This document shows, piece after piece, positions 1 to 8,566 of a DNA stretch of 64,000 nt (the stretch's first letter is position 1; each line of letters begins with the position of its first letter). The notes beneath the pieces are model-generated. The model was not told the DNA's origin. It saw only the letters and a program-made list of their open reading frames with translations, and ran no database searches. The position numbers and the translations under genes are program-made. This DNA comes from Pseudomonas sp. W4I3 (GTDB lineage Bacteria > Pseudomonadota > Gammaproteobacteria > Pseudomonadales > Pseudomonadaceae), in contig NZ_JAUSXS010000001.1 of the NCBI RefSeq assembly GCF_030816195.1, forward strand, positions 1,759,501 through 1,823,500. The letters are read 5' to 3'.

Positions 1-570
1 CACCAGCAAGGTCGCATCGTGGTCGACGGCGTGGAGCTGACCAACGACCTCAAGCAGATCGAGGCGATCCGCCGTGAAGTCGGCATGGTGTTCCAGCACT
101 TCAACCTGTTCCCGCACCTGACCATCCTGCAGAACTGCACGCTGGCACCGATGTGGGTACGCAAGATGCCCAAGCGCAAGGCCGAAGAAATTGCCATGCA
201 TTATCTTGAACGCGTGCGTATTCCGGAGCAGGCCCACAAGTTTCCGGGGCAGCTGTCCGGTGGCCAGCAACAGCGCGTGGCAATCGCCCGTGCGCTGTGC
301 ATGAAGCCGAAAATCATGCTGTTCGACGAGCCGACTTCGGCACTCGACCCGGAAATGGTGAAAGAGGTTCTCGACACCATGATCGGCCTGGCCGAAGACG
401 GCATGACCATGTTGTGCGTGACCCACGAGATGGGCTTTGCCCGCACCGTGGCCAACCGCGTGATCTTCATGGACAAGGGCGAAATCGTGGAGCAGGCGGC
501 GCCGAATGACTTCTTTGACAACCCGCAGAATGAGCGGACCAAGTTGTTCTTGAGCCAGATTCTGCATTGA
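1..570 (+). CDS. aapP: Amino-acid ABC transporter ATP-binding protein (AapP-like), 5' end missing
   Basis: ATPase subunit of a polar amino-acid importer; it powers uptake through an inner-membrane permease pair fed by a periplasmic binding protein. The frame is open from base 1, so Walker A and the true start lie outside the window. Seen here: Q-loop region [14 protein letters not shown] signature [15 protein letters not shown], Walker [15 protein letters not shown] and H-loop CVTHEMGFA, in the usual order. The stretch [11 protein letters not shown] and the ending FLSQILH look closer to AapP of the general L-amino-acid system than to HisP or GltL; that choice is by recognition only. It should be the last gene of its operon, because a strong hairpin follows the stop. 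Confidence 0.85.
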   Translation, partial: HQQGRIVVDGVELTNDLKQIEAIRREVGMVFQHFNLFPHLTILQNCTLAPMWVRKMPKRKAEEIAMHYLERVRIPEQAHKFPGQLSGGQQQRVAIARALCMKPKIMLFDEPTSALDPEMVKEVLDTMIGLAEDGMTMLCVTHEMGFARTVANRVIFMDKGEIVEQAAPNDFFDNPQNERTKLFLSQILH

Positions 571-587
571 TGGATGGATGATGCTTG

Positions 588-623
588 AACAATAAACCCG
601 GCCTTGGTGCCGGGTTTATTGTT
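588..623. terminator. Bidirectional hairpin terminator between the ABC ATPase gene and mqsA
   Basis: A perfect 15-bp stem (588-602 with 609-623, AACAATAAACCCGGC and its complement) closes a 6-nt loop. The outer AT-rich part supplies T-rich tails on both strands. It sits between two convergent stop codons, so it can end transcription from either side. Confidence 0.85.
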
Positions 624-630
624 TGCAGGA

Positions 631-1119
631 TCAGGAGGCTTTGAGGGCTTCCTGCGTTTCGTTGTTGAGGGTGTGGGTGAAGGCGTTGCGCAGGTCTGCG
701 CCCTCGGCCAGATCCTTGGCGTCGGCGAGCAAGTGCGGGTGATGGTCCAGCAGGCGCATCAGCACCATCAGCGGTTTGGGCGGCGTTATTTCGCCGCGTT
801 CGTAGCGGGAAAAAGCGTTGTGCCCGCCGCCGGACAGCCATTGCACGGTTTCTTTCTGCGTGAGCTGCAGCTTGCGGCGAATACGCTTGAGTTCGGCGCC
901 CATCATTCGCCGCGCGACGTGGAGCAGGTCATCACCTGCCTTGGCATGGCGTTCGCTGCTGTCGGGGTCGTACATGCCGTCCTCGCACACCTGGCATTCC
1001 CAGCCCGAAAGATCGTCAATGCGCCGCTCCATGCCTTTTATGCACAGGGTTTCGCTGCGACCTTCAAAGCGTGTCATGGCGTCCGGGGCACCACAGATAC
1101 AGCATTGTTGGGTTTTCAT
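631..1119 (-). CDS. mqsA: Type II antitoxin and transcriptional repressor MqsA
   Basis: Antitoxin of the MqsR mRNA interferase and repressor of its own operon. The start at 1119 gives MKTQQCCICGAP and 162 aa, longer than the 131 aa of E. coli MqsA. The N-terminal zinc-binding part shows CxxC pairs (CCIC near residue 8 and CQVC near residue 48). The C-terminal Xre-type HTH carries the MqsA pattern LQLTQKE...GGGHNAFSRYERGE, which contacts DNA. After it comes a tail of about 25 residues (LADAKDLAEGADLRNAF...) absent in E. coli. The start overlaps the mqsR stop as ATGA, so the pair is translationally coupled, toxin first, which is the usual order for this family. Confidence 0.93.
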   Translation of the reverse strand: MKTQQCCICGAPDAMTRFEGRSETLCIKGMERRIDDLSGWECQVCEDGMYDPDSSERHAKAGDDLLHVARRMMGAELKRIRRKLQLTQKETVQWLSGGGHNAFSRYERGEITPPKPLMVLMRLLDHHPHLLADAKDLAEGADLRNAFTHTLNNETQEALKAS

Positions 1120-1427
1120 GGGTTCATCCCTTTGAAGGAGATCACCGGAGGGTTGCTGCCGGAGCAGTAAGTAACCTTGATGTAAATCTCCAGACCATGT
1201 GAATGGATGTGGTAGACGTCTTGCCAGACCCGATGATCGGCGTAGGTGGTCATCGACTTGTCCAACATCCGGTTTTTCAGTTCGTAAACGATCGCCTGCA
1301 TCTCGCTGATGTCGAGGTCGAGAGCCTTTCCCGTTTCCTTGGCCGCACGGGTGAATGCTCGTGCTCCCAGCCGCCTGACATCCGCCTTGATCACCGCCAG
1401 ATCGTAATGAGGTGTGTACTTTTCCAT
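1116..1427 (-). CDS. mqsR: Type II toxin MqsR, mRNA interferase
   Basis: Ribosome-independent RNase that cleaves mRNA mainly at GCN sites in E. coli and is neutralised by MqsA. It has 103 aa (E. coli 98). The family core KSMTTYADHRVWQDVY (about residues 57-72) and the ending VTYCSGSNPPVISFK match MqsR directly. It opens with MEKYTPHY, like the E. coli MEKRTPHT. It is the first gene of a two-gene operon with a 4-bp overlap to mqsA. The Shine-Dalgarno sequence is weak. A 21-bp palindrome 20 bp upstream of the start is the likely MqsA operator. Confidence 0.94.
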   Translation of the reverse strand: MEKYTPHYDLAVIKADVRRLGARAFTRAAKETGKALDLDISEMQAIVYELKNRMLDKSMTTYADHRVWQDVYHIHSHGLEIYIKVTYCSGSNPPVISFKGMNP

Positions 1428-1446
1428 AAGACACCTGAGTTCAATA

Positions 1447-1467
1447 ATTACCCTCTCAGGGTAATTT
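1447..1467. promoter_or_regulatory. Putative MqsA operator in the mqsRA promoter
   Basis: Perfect palindrome with 9-bp arms, AATTACCCT-CTC-AGGGTAATT, just upstream of mqsR. MqsA of E. coli binds palindromes of the form AACCT-N3-AGGTT; this site has the same layout and spacer length but different arm bases. The assignment is by position and geometry. Confidence 0.7.
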
Positions 1468-1586
1468 TACCAATCGAAAATACTGCTCGTTTTCCTGCTT
1501 AGGAACCCTAGTGCGTTGCCTTTGTAGGCCGCTCCGAATAGGCTGTAGGAAAATTCATCCTATGATTGGACGAAAGCTTAAAATCC

Positions 1587-2246
1587 ATGACAGACATCGC
1601 CCCACTGATCAAACGCTCCCTGGTTGACCAGGCCCTTGAGCAACTGCGCCTGCGCATTGCTCAGGGCGTGTGGGCCATCGGTGAGCGGCTGCCCACCGAG
1701 CCTGAGTTGTCCGCCGAGCTGGGGATCAGCCGTAATACCGTGCGCGAGGCGATGCGGGTGTTGGCGTTTTCCGGGCTGATCGATATTCGCCAGGGCGACG
1801 GCAGTTACTTGCGTTCCATGACCGATCCGCTGGGGACGATGCGGGCGTTGTCCCATTGCACCCTGGAGCAGGCGCAGGAGACTCGCGCGATTCTGGAAGT
1901 GGAGGCCATCGGCCTCGCGGCGCTGCGGCGTACCGATGATGATCTGCACCGGCTGCGCGAAGCGCTCACTGCCAGCGCCGAGCTGTTTCAAGGTGACCTT
2001 GAGGCCTATATCAGCGCCGACCTGCTGTTCCACCAACAGCTGGTGGATGCGGCGCACAACCCGGCCTTGAGCGAGTTGTACCAGTACTTTTCCGCCATTG
2101 TCGGCGCACAGTTGCGCCAGACCCTGAACACCTCGCCACGACGCCAGGCGGTCTTCGACCTGCACGGCGCCCTGCTCGATGCGGTGGAACAACAAGACCC
2201 GCAACGCGCCAAATCCCTCTGCCGGCAGTTGATCAATGAACCCTGA
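1587..2246 (+). CDS. GntR-family regulator, FCD (FadR) subfamily
   Basis: Ligand-responsive repressor, most likely of the MFS gene that overlaps its 3' end. The start at ATG 1587 gives 219 aa; a TTG 21 bases upstream is also in frame but has no better ribosome site. The N-terminal winged HTH (about residues 10-78) contains RLPTEPELSAELGISRNTVREAMRVL and the wing GDGSYL. The C-terminal FCD helix bundle (about 85-210) has the metal-pocket pattern DLLFHQ and a late histidine in DLHGALLDAV. A short dyad, TAGGA-N7-TCCTA (1546-1562), lies upstream and could be an operator. The effector is unknown. Confidence 0.88.
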   Translation: MTDIAPLIKRSLVDQALEQLRLRIAQGVWAIGERLPTEPELSAELGISRNTVREAMRVLAFSGLIDIRQGDGSYLRSMTDPLGTMRALSHCTLEQAQETRAILEVEAIGLAALRRTDDDLHRLREALTASAELFQGDLEAYISADLLFHQQLVDAAHNPALSELYQYFSAIVGAQLRQTLNTSPRRQAVFDLHGALLDAVEQQDPQRAKSLCRQLINEP

Positions 2247-3501
2247 AACCAAACCTGTGCCCGACCTGGAAGAACTGTTGATTGACGCCGAAGCGGACGA
2301 CGAGACCGTGCAACAGGCGCATCCGACCGTCACGCGTCCCTGGCTGTTACTGCTGGGCCTGGTGCTGGTGGCGCTGAACCTGCGACCGGCGTTATCGAGC
2401 CTGTCGCCGTTGCTGGCCGAGGTCTCAAGCAGCCTGGGATTATCGGCGGCCAAGGCTGGACTGCTGACGACATTGCCGGTGCTGTGCCTGGGGCTGTTCG
2501 CGCCCACTGCGCCGATCCTGGCACGACGCTTTGGTGCCGAGCGTGTGGTATTCGGCATCCTGCTGACCCTGGCTGCCGGGATCATCCTGCGCAGTTCGTT
2601 CGGCGAAGTGGGGTTGTTTGCCGGCAGCCTGATTGCCGGTGCCAGTATTGGCATTATCGGCGTGTTGCTGCCCGGCATCGTCAAGCGTGATTTCGCCCGG
2701 CAGGCCGGCGCCATGACCGGCGTCTACACCATGGCACTGTGCTTGGGTGCCGCACTGGCGGCCGGTGCCACTGTGCCGTTGACCCGTTACTTCGGCGACA
2801 GCTGGACTATCGGCTTGGGTTTCTGGATCTTGCCGGCCCTGATGGCCGCGTTGTTCTGGCTGCCGCAGGTCGGGCAAAAACACGGCGCCCACCGAGTCGC
2901 CTACCGGGTGAAGGGCCTGCTGCGTGATCCGCTGGCCTGGCAAGTGACCCTGTACATGGGCCTGCAATCCTCCCTGGCCTACATCGTGTTCGGCTGGTTG
3001 CCGTCGATCCTCATCGGTCGCGGCCTCAGCGCCACCGAGGCCGGGCTGGCGTTGTCCGGCTCGATCATCGTGCAGTTGCTCAGTTCGCTGGCCGCGCCGT
3101 GGCTGGCCACACGGGGCAAGGATCAGCGGCTGGCGATCGTGGTGGTGATGCTGCTCACACTGGGCGGTCTGTTTGGTTGCCTGTATGCGCCGCTCGATGG
3201 CCTGTGGGGCTGGGCGATTGTGCTCGGCCTGGGCCAGGGCGGCACCTTCAGCCTGGCGCTGACCCTGATCGTGCTGCGCTCCCGGGACTCCCATGTCGCC
3301 GCCAATCTGTCGAGCATGGCCCAGGGCATCGGTTACACCCTGGCGTCGATGGGCCCATTTGCGGTCGGCCTGGTGCACGACTGGACCGGCGGCTGGACGG
3401 CGATCGGCTGGATCTTCGCCGTGATCGGCCTCGGCGCGATTATCGCCGGTCTCGGCGCCGGCCGTGCACGCTACGTAAACGTCACCAGCGAGAAAGTCTA
3501 A
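2236..3501 (+). CDS. MFS transporter, CynX/NimT (cyanate/2-nitroimidazole) type
   Basis: Inner-membrane carrier of 421 aa with about 12 hydrophobic segments after a 30-residue cytoplasmic N-terminus. The first segments (VALNLRPALSSLSPLLAEV, LPVLCLGLFAPTAPILARRFGAERV) are characteristic of the CynX/NimT branch, whose members handle cyanate, nitroimidazoles or unknown compounds. The start codon overlaps the last 11 bases of the GntR gene, so the two are coexpressed and the regulator probably senses the carrier's substrate. The substrate cannot be read from the sequence. Confidence 0.85.
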   Translation: MNPETKPVPDLEELLIDAEADDETVQQAHPTVTRPWLLLLGLVLVALNLRPALSSLSPLLAEVSSSLGLSAAKAGLLTTLPVLCLGLFAPTAPILARRFGAERVVFGILLTLAAGIILRSSFGEVGLFAGSLIAGASIGIIGVLLPGIVKRDFARQAGAMTGVYTMALCLGAALAAGATVPLTRYFGDSWTIGLGFWILPALMAALFWLPQVGQKHGAHRVAYRVKGLLRDPLAWQVTLYMGLQSSLAYIVFGWLPSILIGRGLSATEAGLALSGSIIVQLLSSLAAPWLATRGKDQRLAIVVVMLLTLGGLFGCLYAPLDGLWGWAIVLGLGQGGTFSLALTLIVLRSRDSHVAANLSSMAQGIGYTLASMGPFAVGLVHDWTGGWTAIGWIFAVIGLGAIIAGLGAGRARYVNVTSEKV

Positions 3502-4637
3502 AGGTAGACAATTTCAACAGTGCCGGACCCATTGATGCGTACGACGTCACGCAGGTCCAGGGTTTGCATCGGCGCCAGGTAGGCCTTGATGCGTATCGTG
3601 CCGGTCAGGGCCTGCATGGCGACCGGCCCGGTGGTCACGCCGATCTGGTCGGTAAAGGCCAGCAGGCTGTTGGCGGCCATGGGGATTTGCCGCGCGGTGG
3701 CGCTGCTCCACGCCACGCCATTACTGGTGGAATCGGTGCGGTACAGCGTGGGAAGGCTATCGGCGCTGAATTCCGCCGGATCGATGGTCAGATAAAAGCG
3801 CCCGATTTTGTTGCGGCTGGCATCCAGGTCCAGGCCGTAGGCGGTTTCATCGGTGCCGCCGGTGGCCGAGCCGTCGCGGTTGTCTTTCATGCGCAGGGCG
3901 AAGCGAATCGGCGCGTCGCAGGTCACGCTCAGGCGCAGGGTGCGGGTGGGCAACGGGGTTTCAGTGGTTGCGTTGAGGTCCTTGGCGTACAAGGTGGCGT
4001 AGTCCACCACGCCGTGGTCGGATAACGTCGGCAGGCAGGCGATTGGCGCGAAGTGTGCGCGCAGTGTCAGTTCCCGATAACGCCCGCTGTGGGCACTGTA
4101 AAAGGTTCCCGTGACTTCCCAGGTGCTGGCGTCGCTCACTCGTGTTGCGGCGGCGTCGGCCCAGGCGCGCAGGGTCAATTGCAACGACAGGGTTTTACCG
4201 GTAAGCACCGCGCCCTGTTCGATCGGCGCGATACCCTGGCCGGCGCGCCACTCCAGCGCGCTGCCGGTGGACACGGGCGCCTGGCCCGCTGCCGGCAGCA
4301 CACCCAGTTCCACCGCGCGGCCGTCCAATACGGCGTTACCCGCCTCGATGGCATAGCTGCCGTGCTCGGTGAATAGCAGGCGGTGTGTGCGGTCGGCCGG
4401 TGCGCGGTAGAACAGGCTGAGGTCTTCGACCTGCGGACAATTGATAGTCAGGCTCAATCGCCGCTCGCCAAGCAGGCGTTGCGCCGCGCTGTCGTGTTGC
4501 GCGAGACGGTTCATCAGGCCGAAATCCACCTGCGGTTCGCTGATGTTCAGTTGACACTCGTCCAAGGCTTGAGCGGTGCCGGCGACCCCTAGCAGTAAGC
4601 ACAGGCTCAATTGACGCAAACAGCTGACAAGGGACAT
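3498..4637 (-). CDS. DUF1120 fimbrial tip protein or adhesin, two-domain
   Basis: Last gene of the fimbrial operon. ATG 4637 has a good GAGGA ribosome site that overlaps the usher stop. The 379-aa product starts with a Sec signal peptide (MSLVSCLRQLSLCLLLGVAGTAQA). It is nearly twice the length of the other pilins. An N-terminal domain (about 25-190) begins DECQLNISEPQVDFG. A DUF1120 pilin-like domain follows, starting at IACLPTLSDHGVVDYATLYAKDLN and ending VRINGSGTVEIVYL, the same ending pattern as the shorter subunits. Two-domain subunits encoded after the usher are usually tip adhesins, so I infer a receptor-binding N-terminal domain. The ligand is unknown. Confidence 0.8.
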   Translation of the reverse strand: MSLVSCLRQLSLCLLLGVAGTAQALDECQLNISEPQVDFGLMNRLAQHDSAAQRLLGERRLSLTINCPQVEDLSLFYRAPADRTHRLLFTEHGSYAIEAGNAVLDGRAVELGVLPAAGQAPVSTGSALEWRAGQGIAPIEQGAVLTGKTLSLQLTLRAWADAAATRVSDASTWEVTGTFYSAHSGRYRELTLRAHFAPIACLPTLSDHGVVDYATLYAKDLNATTETPLPTRTLRLSVTCDAPIRFALRMKDNRDGSATGGTDETAYGLDLDASRNKIGRFYLTIDPAEFSADSLPTLYRTDSTSNGVAWSSATARQIPMAANSLLAFTDQIGVTTGPVAMQALTGTIRIKAYLAPMQTLDLRDVVRINGSGTVEIVYL

Positions 4638-4648
4638 CGCGATATTCC

Positions 4649-7075
4649 TCATGGGAGGTTGCACCGGGCAGGCGCGGTTTCGAAATACACCGAGGGGTCG
4701 GCTGCTTGCGCCAGTTCGTAGCGCAGCTCGCAGCGACCGCCTTGCGGCGTGGTTATCCACAGCGTGGGTTGATCCAGTACGTTGGGCAGAAACACCTGGC
4801 TGCCTTCCTGGACCAACGTCACGAACTCACCGCTACCGCTGCTGACGGACGCGCCGGCAGGCAACGCTGCGCCCTGGTCGGTACTGACGGTAAGCAGCAC
4901 GCGGCGAGTCAGGCCAACGCCAAACTTGACCCGGTCCACCGCACCGCGCCCGGCCGAGATCATCGCCAGGCCGTTGTTGATATCGGCATTGCGCGGCAGC
5001 GAGCGGGTCTGGACTTCCACCGCGCTGCGACCATAAGCGGCCACGTGCGGCACCACGGCTTGGCCTTGCCAATCGGTCCAGACCGGGCCACTGGGGGTGC
5101 TGAGCTTGATACCGCTGATCTCGCCGACAGACACCAAGGCGAAGGTGTCGCGCACCGGGTAGGGGGAAAACGTCACGCCGTCGCCGTGCAGCACCACGGC
5201 GCCGCGAGCGCCACCTTGGTAGCTCGAACGCTCGGCATCGGAACGGCTGTAACTCAGATCGAGCTGGCTGTAGCGCGGTAGCGCCGAGACGCCCAGGGTC
5301 GTTTCCACCTGATGGTCGCGGCTGTCGTGTTCGGCGCTGATGCGGTAGCTGAGCTGGTCGTCAATCTGTTCGCTCAGCCCCAGGCCGGTGCGGTTTTCGC
5401 CGCCGGAATTGCGTACCCAACCGCGCAACTGGCGACTCTCGCCCAGCGGTATACCGAGGGTGAGGTAGACCGCATTGTCCTGCTGCTGGCTGCCAGCTAG
5501 TTGCCACTCGGCGCTGGCTGACAAGGACATTGCGCCGATGCTCGTGCCCCAGGAGGCCAACGCGCGGCTGCTGCTGTTCCCGGCAAAACTGGCTGAGCGC
5601 GAAACCCCAGCGCTGAACGCCCCCAGCAGTGGATGTGACCACCCCAGGTTGAGGCTTTGCTGATCGCGATAGCGTGCGCTGCGATGGCGGTCATCAGCCT
5701 CATAGCTGCTTTCTTCGAGTTCGCGATAACCGATGCTGCGCCAGGAATTGGCGGCGCTGATCGACCACTGCTCGCCCAGGCGCTGTGACCAGGAAAGATC
5801 GGTTTGTACGCCGGACACTGTTTCCAGCGCCTGGGTATTGGAGACTTGCGTGGCCAGTTGAACCTGACTGTCCAACCCCGGCATCCAGCCGAGGCTGGCG
5901 CCCACCGAGCGGTATTCGCTGGCCGCCAGTATGCCGCTGCCCAGTGTCAATTGCGGATGCAGGGAGCCGGTCCAACCGGCGCTGACCACCCAGGGATCAT
6001 CGCCCTTGGCGTCGCCGACAGTGCGCACCCGGCCTGCCGCCAATGAGTAACCCGGCGCAGGCAAGCCCAAGCCGAGCATGGCGGCCGGTACGGTGAAGCG
6101 CCGTTCGCCGCCGACACTTTCCTTGACCGTGACTTCGACGTCCGAGCGTGTATTCAAGCGCCGCACATCGTTCAAGGCAAAGGGGCCGGCAGGCACCACG
6201 GTGGAGTGAATCAATGCGCCGTTCTGGCGTACTTCAACCTGTGCCGGGCTGTTGGCGATGCCTTGGATCAGCGCACCCTGGCCCTGTTCCTGGAGAGCAT
6301 GCTCGGTGAGCACCTGCACGCCAGTGATCCGAGCGCCGGACAGCACCGGGTTGTAGAGATTGATCTGCCCGGCCTGCAGCACTGCCTGGTGGCTGGCAAA
6401 CGTGCGTTGGGCATAGGCTTCCAGGTGCGTGCTGCGTGAAAGGCCGTCTTGCCAGGTCTGCACTTGGCGGCTGCGTACGATCCAATCGCCGGCATTGAAG
6501 CCTGCTTCCGTGTTGGCCGAGCCAAACCGGCTGGCGTCATCGCCAAAGCGGTTGTAAAAACCGCTGAGTTCGTAATTGAGCAATCCGCCGAACCCGCCGG
6601 TTTCGTATCCCGAGATATCCTGCAGCACGGGGCGCAGGGCTTCGGTGGGCACCACCAGCGATACCGTCAATGTCGCCGGGTCTGGCTCCACCAGGCTCTG
6701 CGGATACCGCGCGATAAAATCGTGACAGCCCGGCCTGTCACTGGGCATCACCAGATTGGCGGCGTCCAGCAGGGCGCGGTCGAAGCACAGATTGCCCTGC
6801 TGATCAACGTTCACCTCCTGTCGGCCACCTCGCTGGCCGTTGACGCGCAGGTTGACGGTGTGCCGTCCGGCGGCGAAACGCGGGGCGGCCAGCAGCAGGC
6901 TGGCCAACTGCGGGTCAATACCGCGCTGGTGCAGAGTCTGGGCGTCGAAGCTGGATGTACCGACACCCTCGGCCCAGGCCTCGGCCGGCACGAGTGCAAA
7001 CAGCAGCGCCAAGGTGGGGATGGCCGGGATCGCGGGCACGGCTGCGCCGTCACGGTAACTCAATACTGTTTTCAC
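4649..7075 (-). CDS. Outer-membrane fimbrial usher (FimD/PapC family)
   Basis: Assembly platform of the chaperone-usher pathway, 808 aa (family about 800-880). A signal peptide ends near AEAWAEG. Then come an N-terminal chaperone-subunit binding domain (SSFDAQTLHQRGID), a beta-barrel with a plug region, and C-terminal domains ending in a cysteine pair region (GGRCELRYELAQ...APARCNLP). It lies 83 bp after the chaperone gene and 11 bp before the tip-protein gene. It works with the periplasmic chaperone and the DUF1120 subunits. Confidence 0.93.
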   Translation of the reverse strand: MKTVLSYRDGAAVPAIPAIPTLALLFALVPAEAWAEGVGTSSFDAQTLHQRGIDPQLASLLLAAPRFAAGRHTVNLRVNGQRGGRQEVNVDQQGNLCFDRALLDAANLVMPSDRPGCHDFIARYPQSLVEPDPATLTVSLVVPTEALRPVLQDISGYETGGFGGLLNYELSGFYNRFGDDASRFGSANTEAGFNAGDWIVRSRQVQTWQDGLSRSTHLEAYAQRTFASHQAVLQAGQINLYNPVLSGARITGVQVLTEHALQEQGQGALIQGIANSPAQVEVRQNGALIHSTVVPAGPFALNDVRRLNTRSDVEVTVKESVGGERRFTVPAAMLGLGLPAPGYSLAAGRVRTVGDAKGDDPWVVSAGWTGSLHPQLTLGSGILAASEYRSVGASLGWMPGLDSQVQLATQVSNTQALETVSGVQTDLSWSQRLGEQWSISAANSWRSIGYRELEESSYEADDRHRSARYRDQQSLNLGWSHPLLGAFSAGVSRSASFAGNSSSRALASWGTSIGAMSLSASAEWQLAGSQQQDNAVYLTLGIPLGESRQLRGWVRNSGGENRTGLGLSEQIDDQLSYRISAEHDSRDHQVETTLGVSALPRYSQLDLSYSRSDAERSSYQGGARGAVVLHGDGVTFSPYPVRDTFALVSVGEISGIKLSTPSGPVWTDWQGQAVVPHVAAYGRSAVEVQTRSLPRNADINNGLAMISAGRGAVDRVKFGVGLTRRVLLTVSTDQGAALPAGASVSSGSGEFVTLVQEGSQVFLPNVLDQPTLWITTPQGGRCELRYELAQAADPSVYFETAPARCNLP

Positions 7076-7158
7076 GAAAGGTACTCAAGTCGTGACAGTC
7101 AATGAGCCGTCACTTCGTTATCCAGGCGGCGATGTGCGGATGCCGCCCGCGATTTGCT

Positions 7159-7857
7159 TCAGAGGACGATCGGTGCGTCGTACGCCTTGACTGCAAACCC
7201 GTATACGGTCGCCGGCTGCAGCCTGACGGTGGTGGCCCGACCACCGCTGGCCGGCATGCTCAAGGTTTCACCCGGCAAAACATAGGTGCGCGGCAGCATC
7301 GCCTTGCCGTCGCCGGGCAATAGCAACAGCTCCTGCGCCAGGCGCACCACATACGGCGTGTCGTTACGCACCTGCAGCTGGCCGTCGTGCTGGCTCCAGG
7401 TCAGGTCGGTCCACGGCGTGCGGTTGAGCGCCAGGCCCTTGGGATGCACGATCACCGGCAAATTCTGGCGCACGGTCACGCCCACGCGGGCATGCCCGAC
7501 GGCAGTGGCTGCGCGGCCCTGGGGCATGCCTTCGAACACCGCGCGCTTGAGCCGCTGGGTGAGCAGGGGCTGCTGGTTTTGCAAAATGAAGCGCACCAAC
7601 TGGGATTTGGAGGCTTCGACCCGCGACAGCGGTGGCGTCACTACGAGCAGCGGCTCGGTGTCTTCGGGAATGTCCTGCAAGGTGACATGCAGCAGCGCGA
7701 GCTGGCCGTCGGTGTTGGTGACCGACACCGACGCTTCGCCATCGGCTTCATGCACGATAACCACGGAAGTGTCCGGCACCATGCCATCGGCCATGGCTGG
7801 ATTGCCGAGCATCAGCAGCAGGACGAGGCCGGCAGCGGTGAGAGAACGTGTCGTCAT
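7159..7857 (-). CDS. Periplasmic fimbrial chaperone (PapD/FimC family)
   Basis: Donor-strand chaperone that stabilises pilin subunits in the periplasm. The start at ATG 7857 gives 232 aa; a GTG one codon upstream is possible. The signal peptide MTTRSLTAAGLVLLLMLGNPAMA is followed by an Ig-like first domain with VVIVHEADGEASVSVTNTDGQLALLHVTLQD and then RVEASKSQLVRFILQN, which resembles the conserved P-x-x-Q-x-x-R-I strand of the family. The second domain holds RVGVTVRQNLPVIVHPKGL and LTWSQHDGQLQVRNDTPYVVRL. It sits between the pilin genes and the usher gene. Confidence 0.92.
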   Translation of the reverse strand: MTTRSLTAAGLVLLLMLGNPAMADGMVPDTSVVIVHEADGEASVSVTNTDGQLALLHVTLQDIPEDTEPLLVVTPPLSRVEASKSQLVRFILQNQQPLLTQRLKRAVFEGMPQGRAATAVGHARVGVTVRQNLPVIVHPKGLALNRTPWTDLTWSQHDGQLQVRNDTPYVVRLAQELLLLPGDGKAMLPRTYVLPGETLSMPASGGRATTVRLQPATVYGFAVKAYDAPIVL

Positions 7858-7880
7858 CACGGTTTATCCATGTGAGTGGG

Positions 7881-8507
7881 TCAGAGGTAGCGCAAATCCA
7901 GGACGATGGAGCCGTCCAGGGGGACTTCCTGGTCCAGGGTCAAGTACTGCGAAAAGTTGATGGCGGTGTCCACCTGAAGCTGGACCGTCAGTTGGCTGAC
8001 AAAGTCCGGTTGCCGGTCGCCTGCCGGCGCGAAGGCCATATAGGAGCGGGGGTAGGCGTTGGGGTCCGGCGTCCAGCTTTCGCCGCTGTTGGTGGAGCCC
8101 AACACCTGCATCGGTTGGGTGTCACCCACTGGGTTGCGATAGGACAACGCCACCGAGCCGAGGCGTTCACTGGGGGCGTGGATGTTTCGGCCCAGACCGT
8201 AGAAAAAATCGGGCGCCATGGAAGACTCTGCGCGATTGTCTAGGCCCACCAGCGCAAACAGCATGGGGCGGGCGCAGAGCACGTGCAGCTCGAGTGTTCG
8301 GCTGGGCAGCACGGTGAACTCGTCGACGTTGAGGCTGTGAGCAGCAATTCTGCCGTGGTCGACAGTGCCTTCATTGTTCAGCTCGATATGGCAGGCGTCC
8401 GGTATCACCCGGCCGGTCACCCTGAGGTCGGCGGTTGAAGCCCCATGGACTTTGCCCAGGGCGGCCAGGCAGAGAACGGCAGCCAGGTATCGGCTGAACC
8501 TGTTCAT
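7881..8507 (-). CDS. DUF1120 fimbrial subunit
   Basis: Secreted pilin-like subunit of about 208 aa. I chose ATG 8507 because it gives a compact signal peptide (MNRFSRYLAAVLCLAALGKVHGAS). An upstream ATG at 8564, two bases past the preceding stop, is equally in frame and would add 19 residues. Family marks: a cysteine after VIPDACHIEL, the DHGRIAAHSLN motif, a second cysteine in LHVLCARPMLFALVGLDNRA, and the ending VPLDGSIVLDLRYL. One of three consecutive paralogues, it probably builds part of the shaft. Confidence 0.82.
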   Translation of the reverse strand: MNRFSRYLAAVLCLAALGKVHGASTADLRVTGRVIPDACHIELNNEGTVDHGRIAAHSLNVDEFTVLPSRTLELHVLCARPMLFALVGLDNRAESSMAPDFFYGLGRNIHAPSERLGSVALSYRNPVGDTQPMQVLGSTNSGESWTPDPNAYPRSYMAFAPAGDRQPDFVSQLTVQLQVDTAINFSQYLTLDQEVPLDGSIVLDLRYL

Positions 8508-8566
8508 CACCGGCACAGGTAGGCGCAGCCCATGCCCATCGAAGTTCAAGGGATGGGCGGCCATGG

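Noticed and set aside
1546..1562. TAGGA-N7-TCCTA dyad as a GntR operator
   Set aside because: Five-base arms are too short to claim as a separate feature; mentioned only with the GntR gene.
1578..2714. 378-codon open frame antisense to the GntR and MFS genes
   Set aside because: Spans two well-supported genes and has Ser/Arg/Pro-rich shadow composition.
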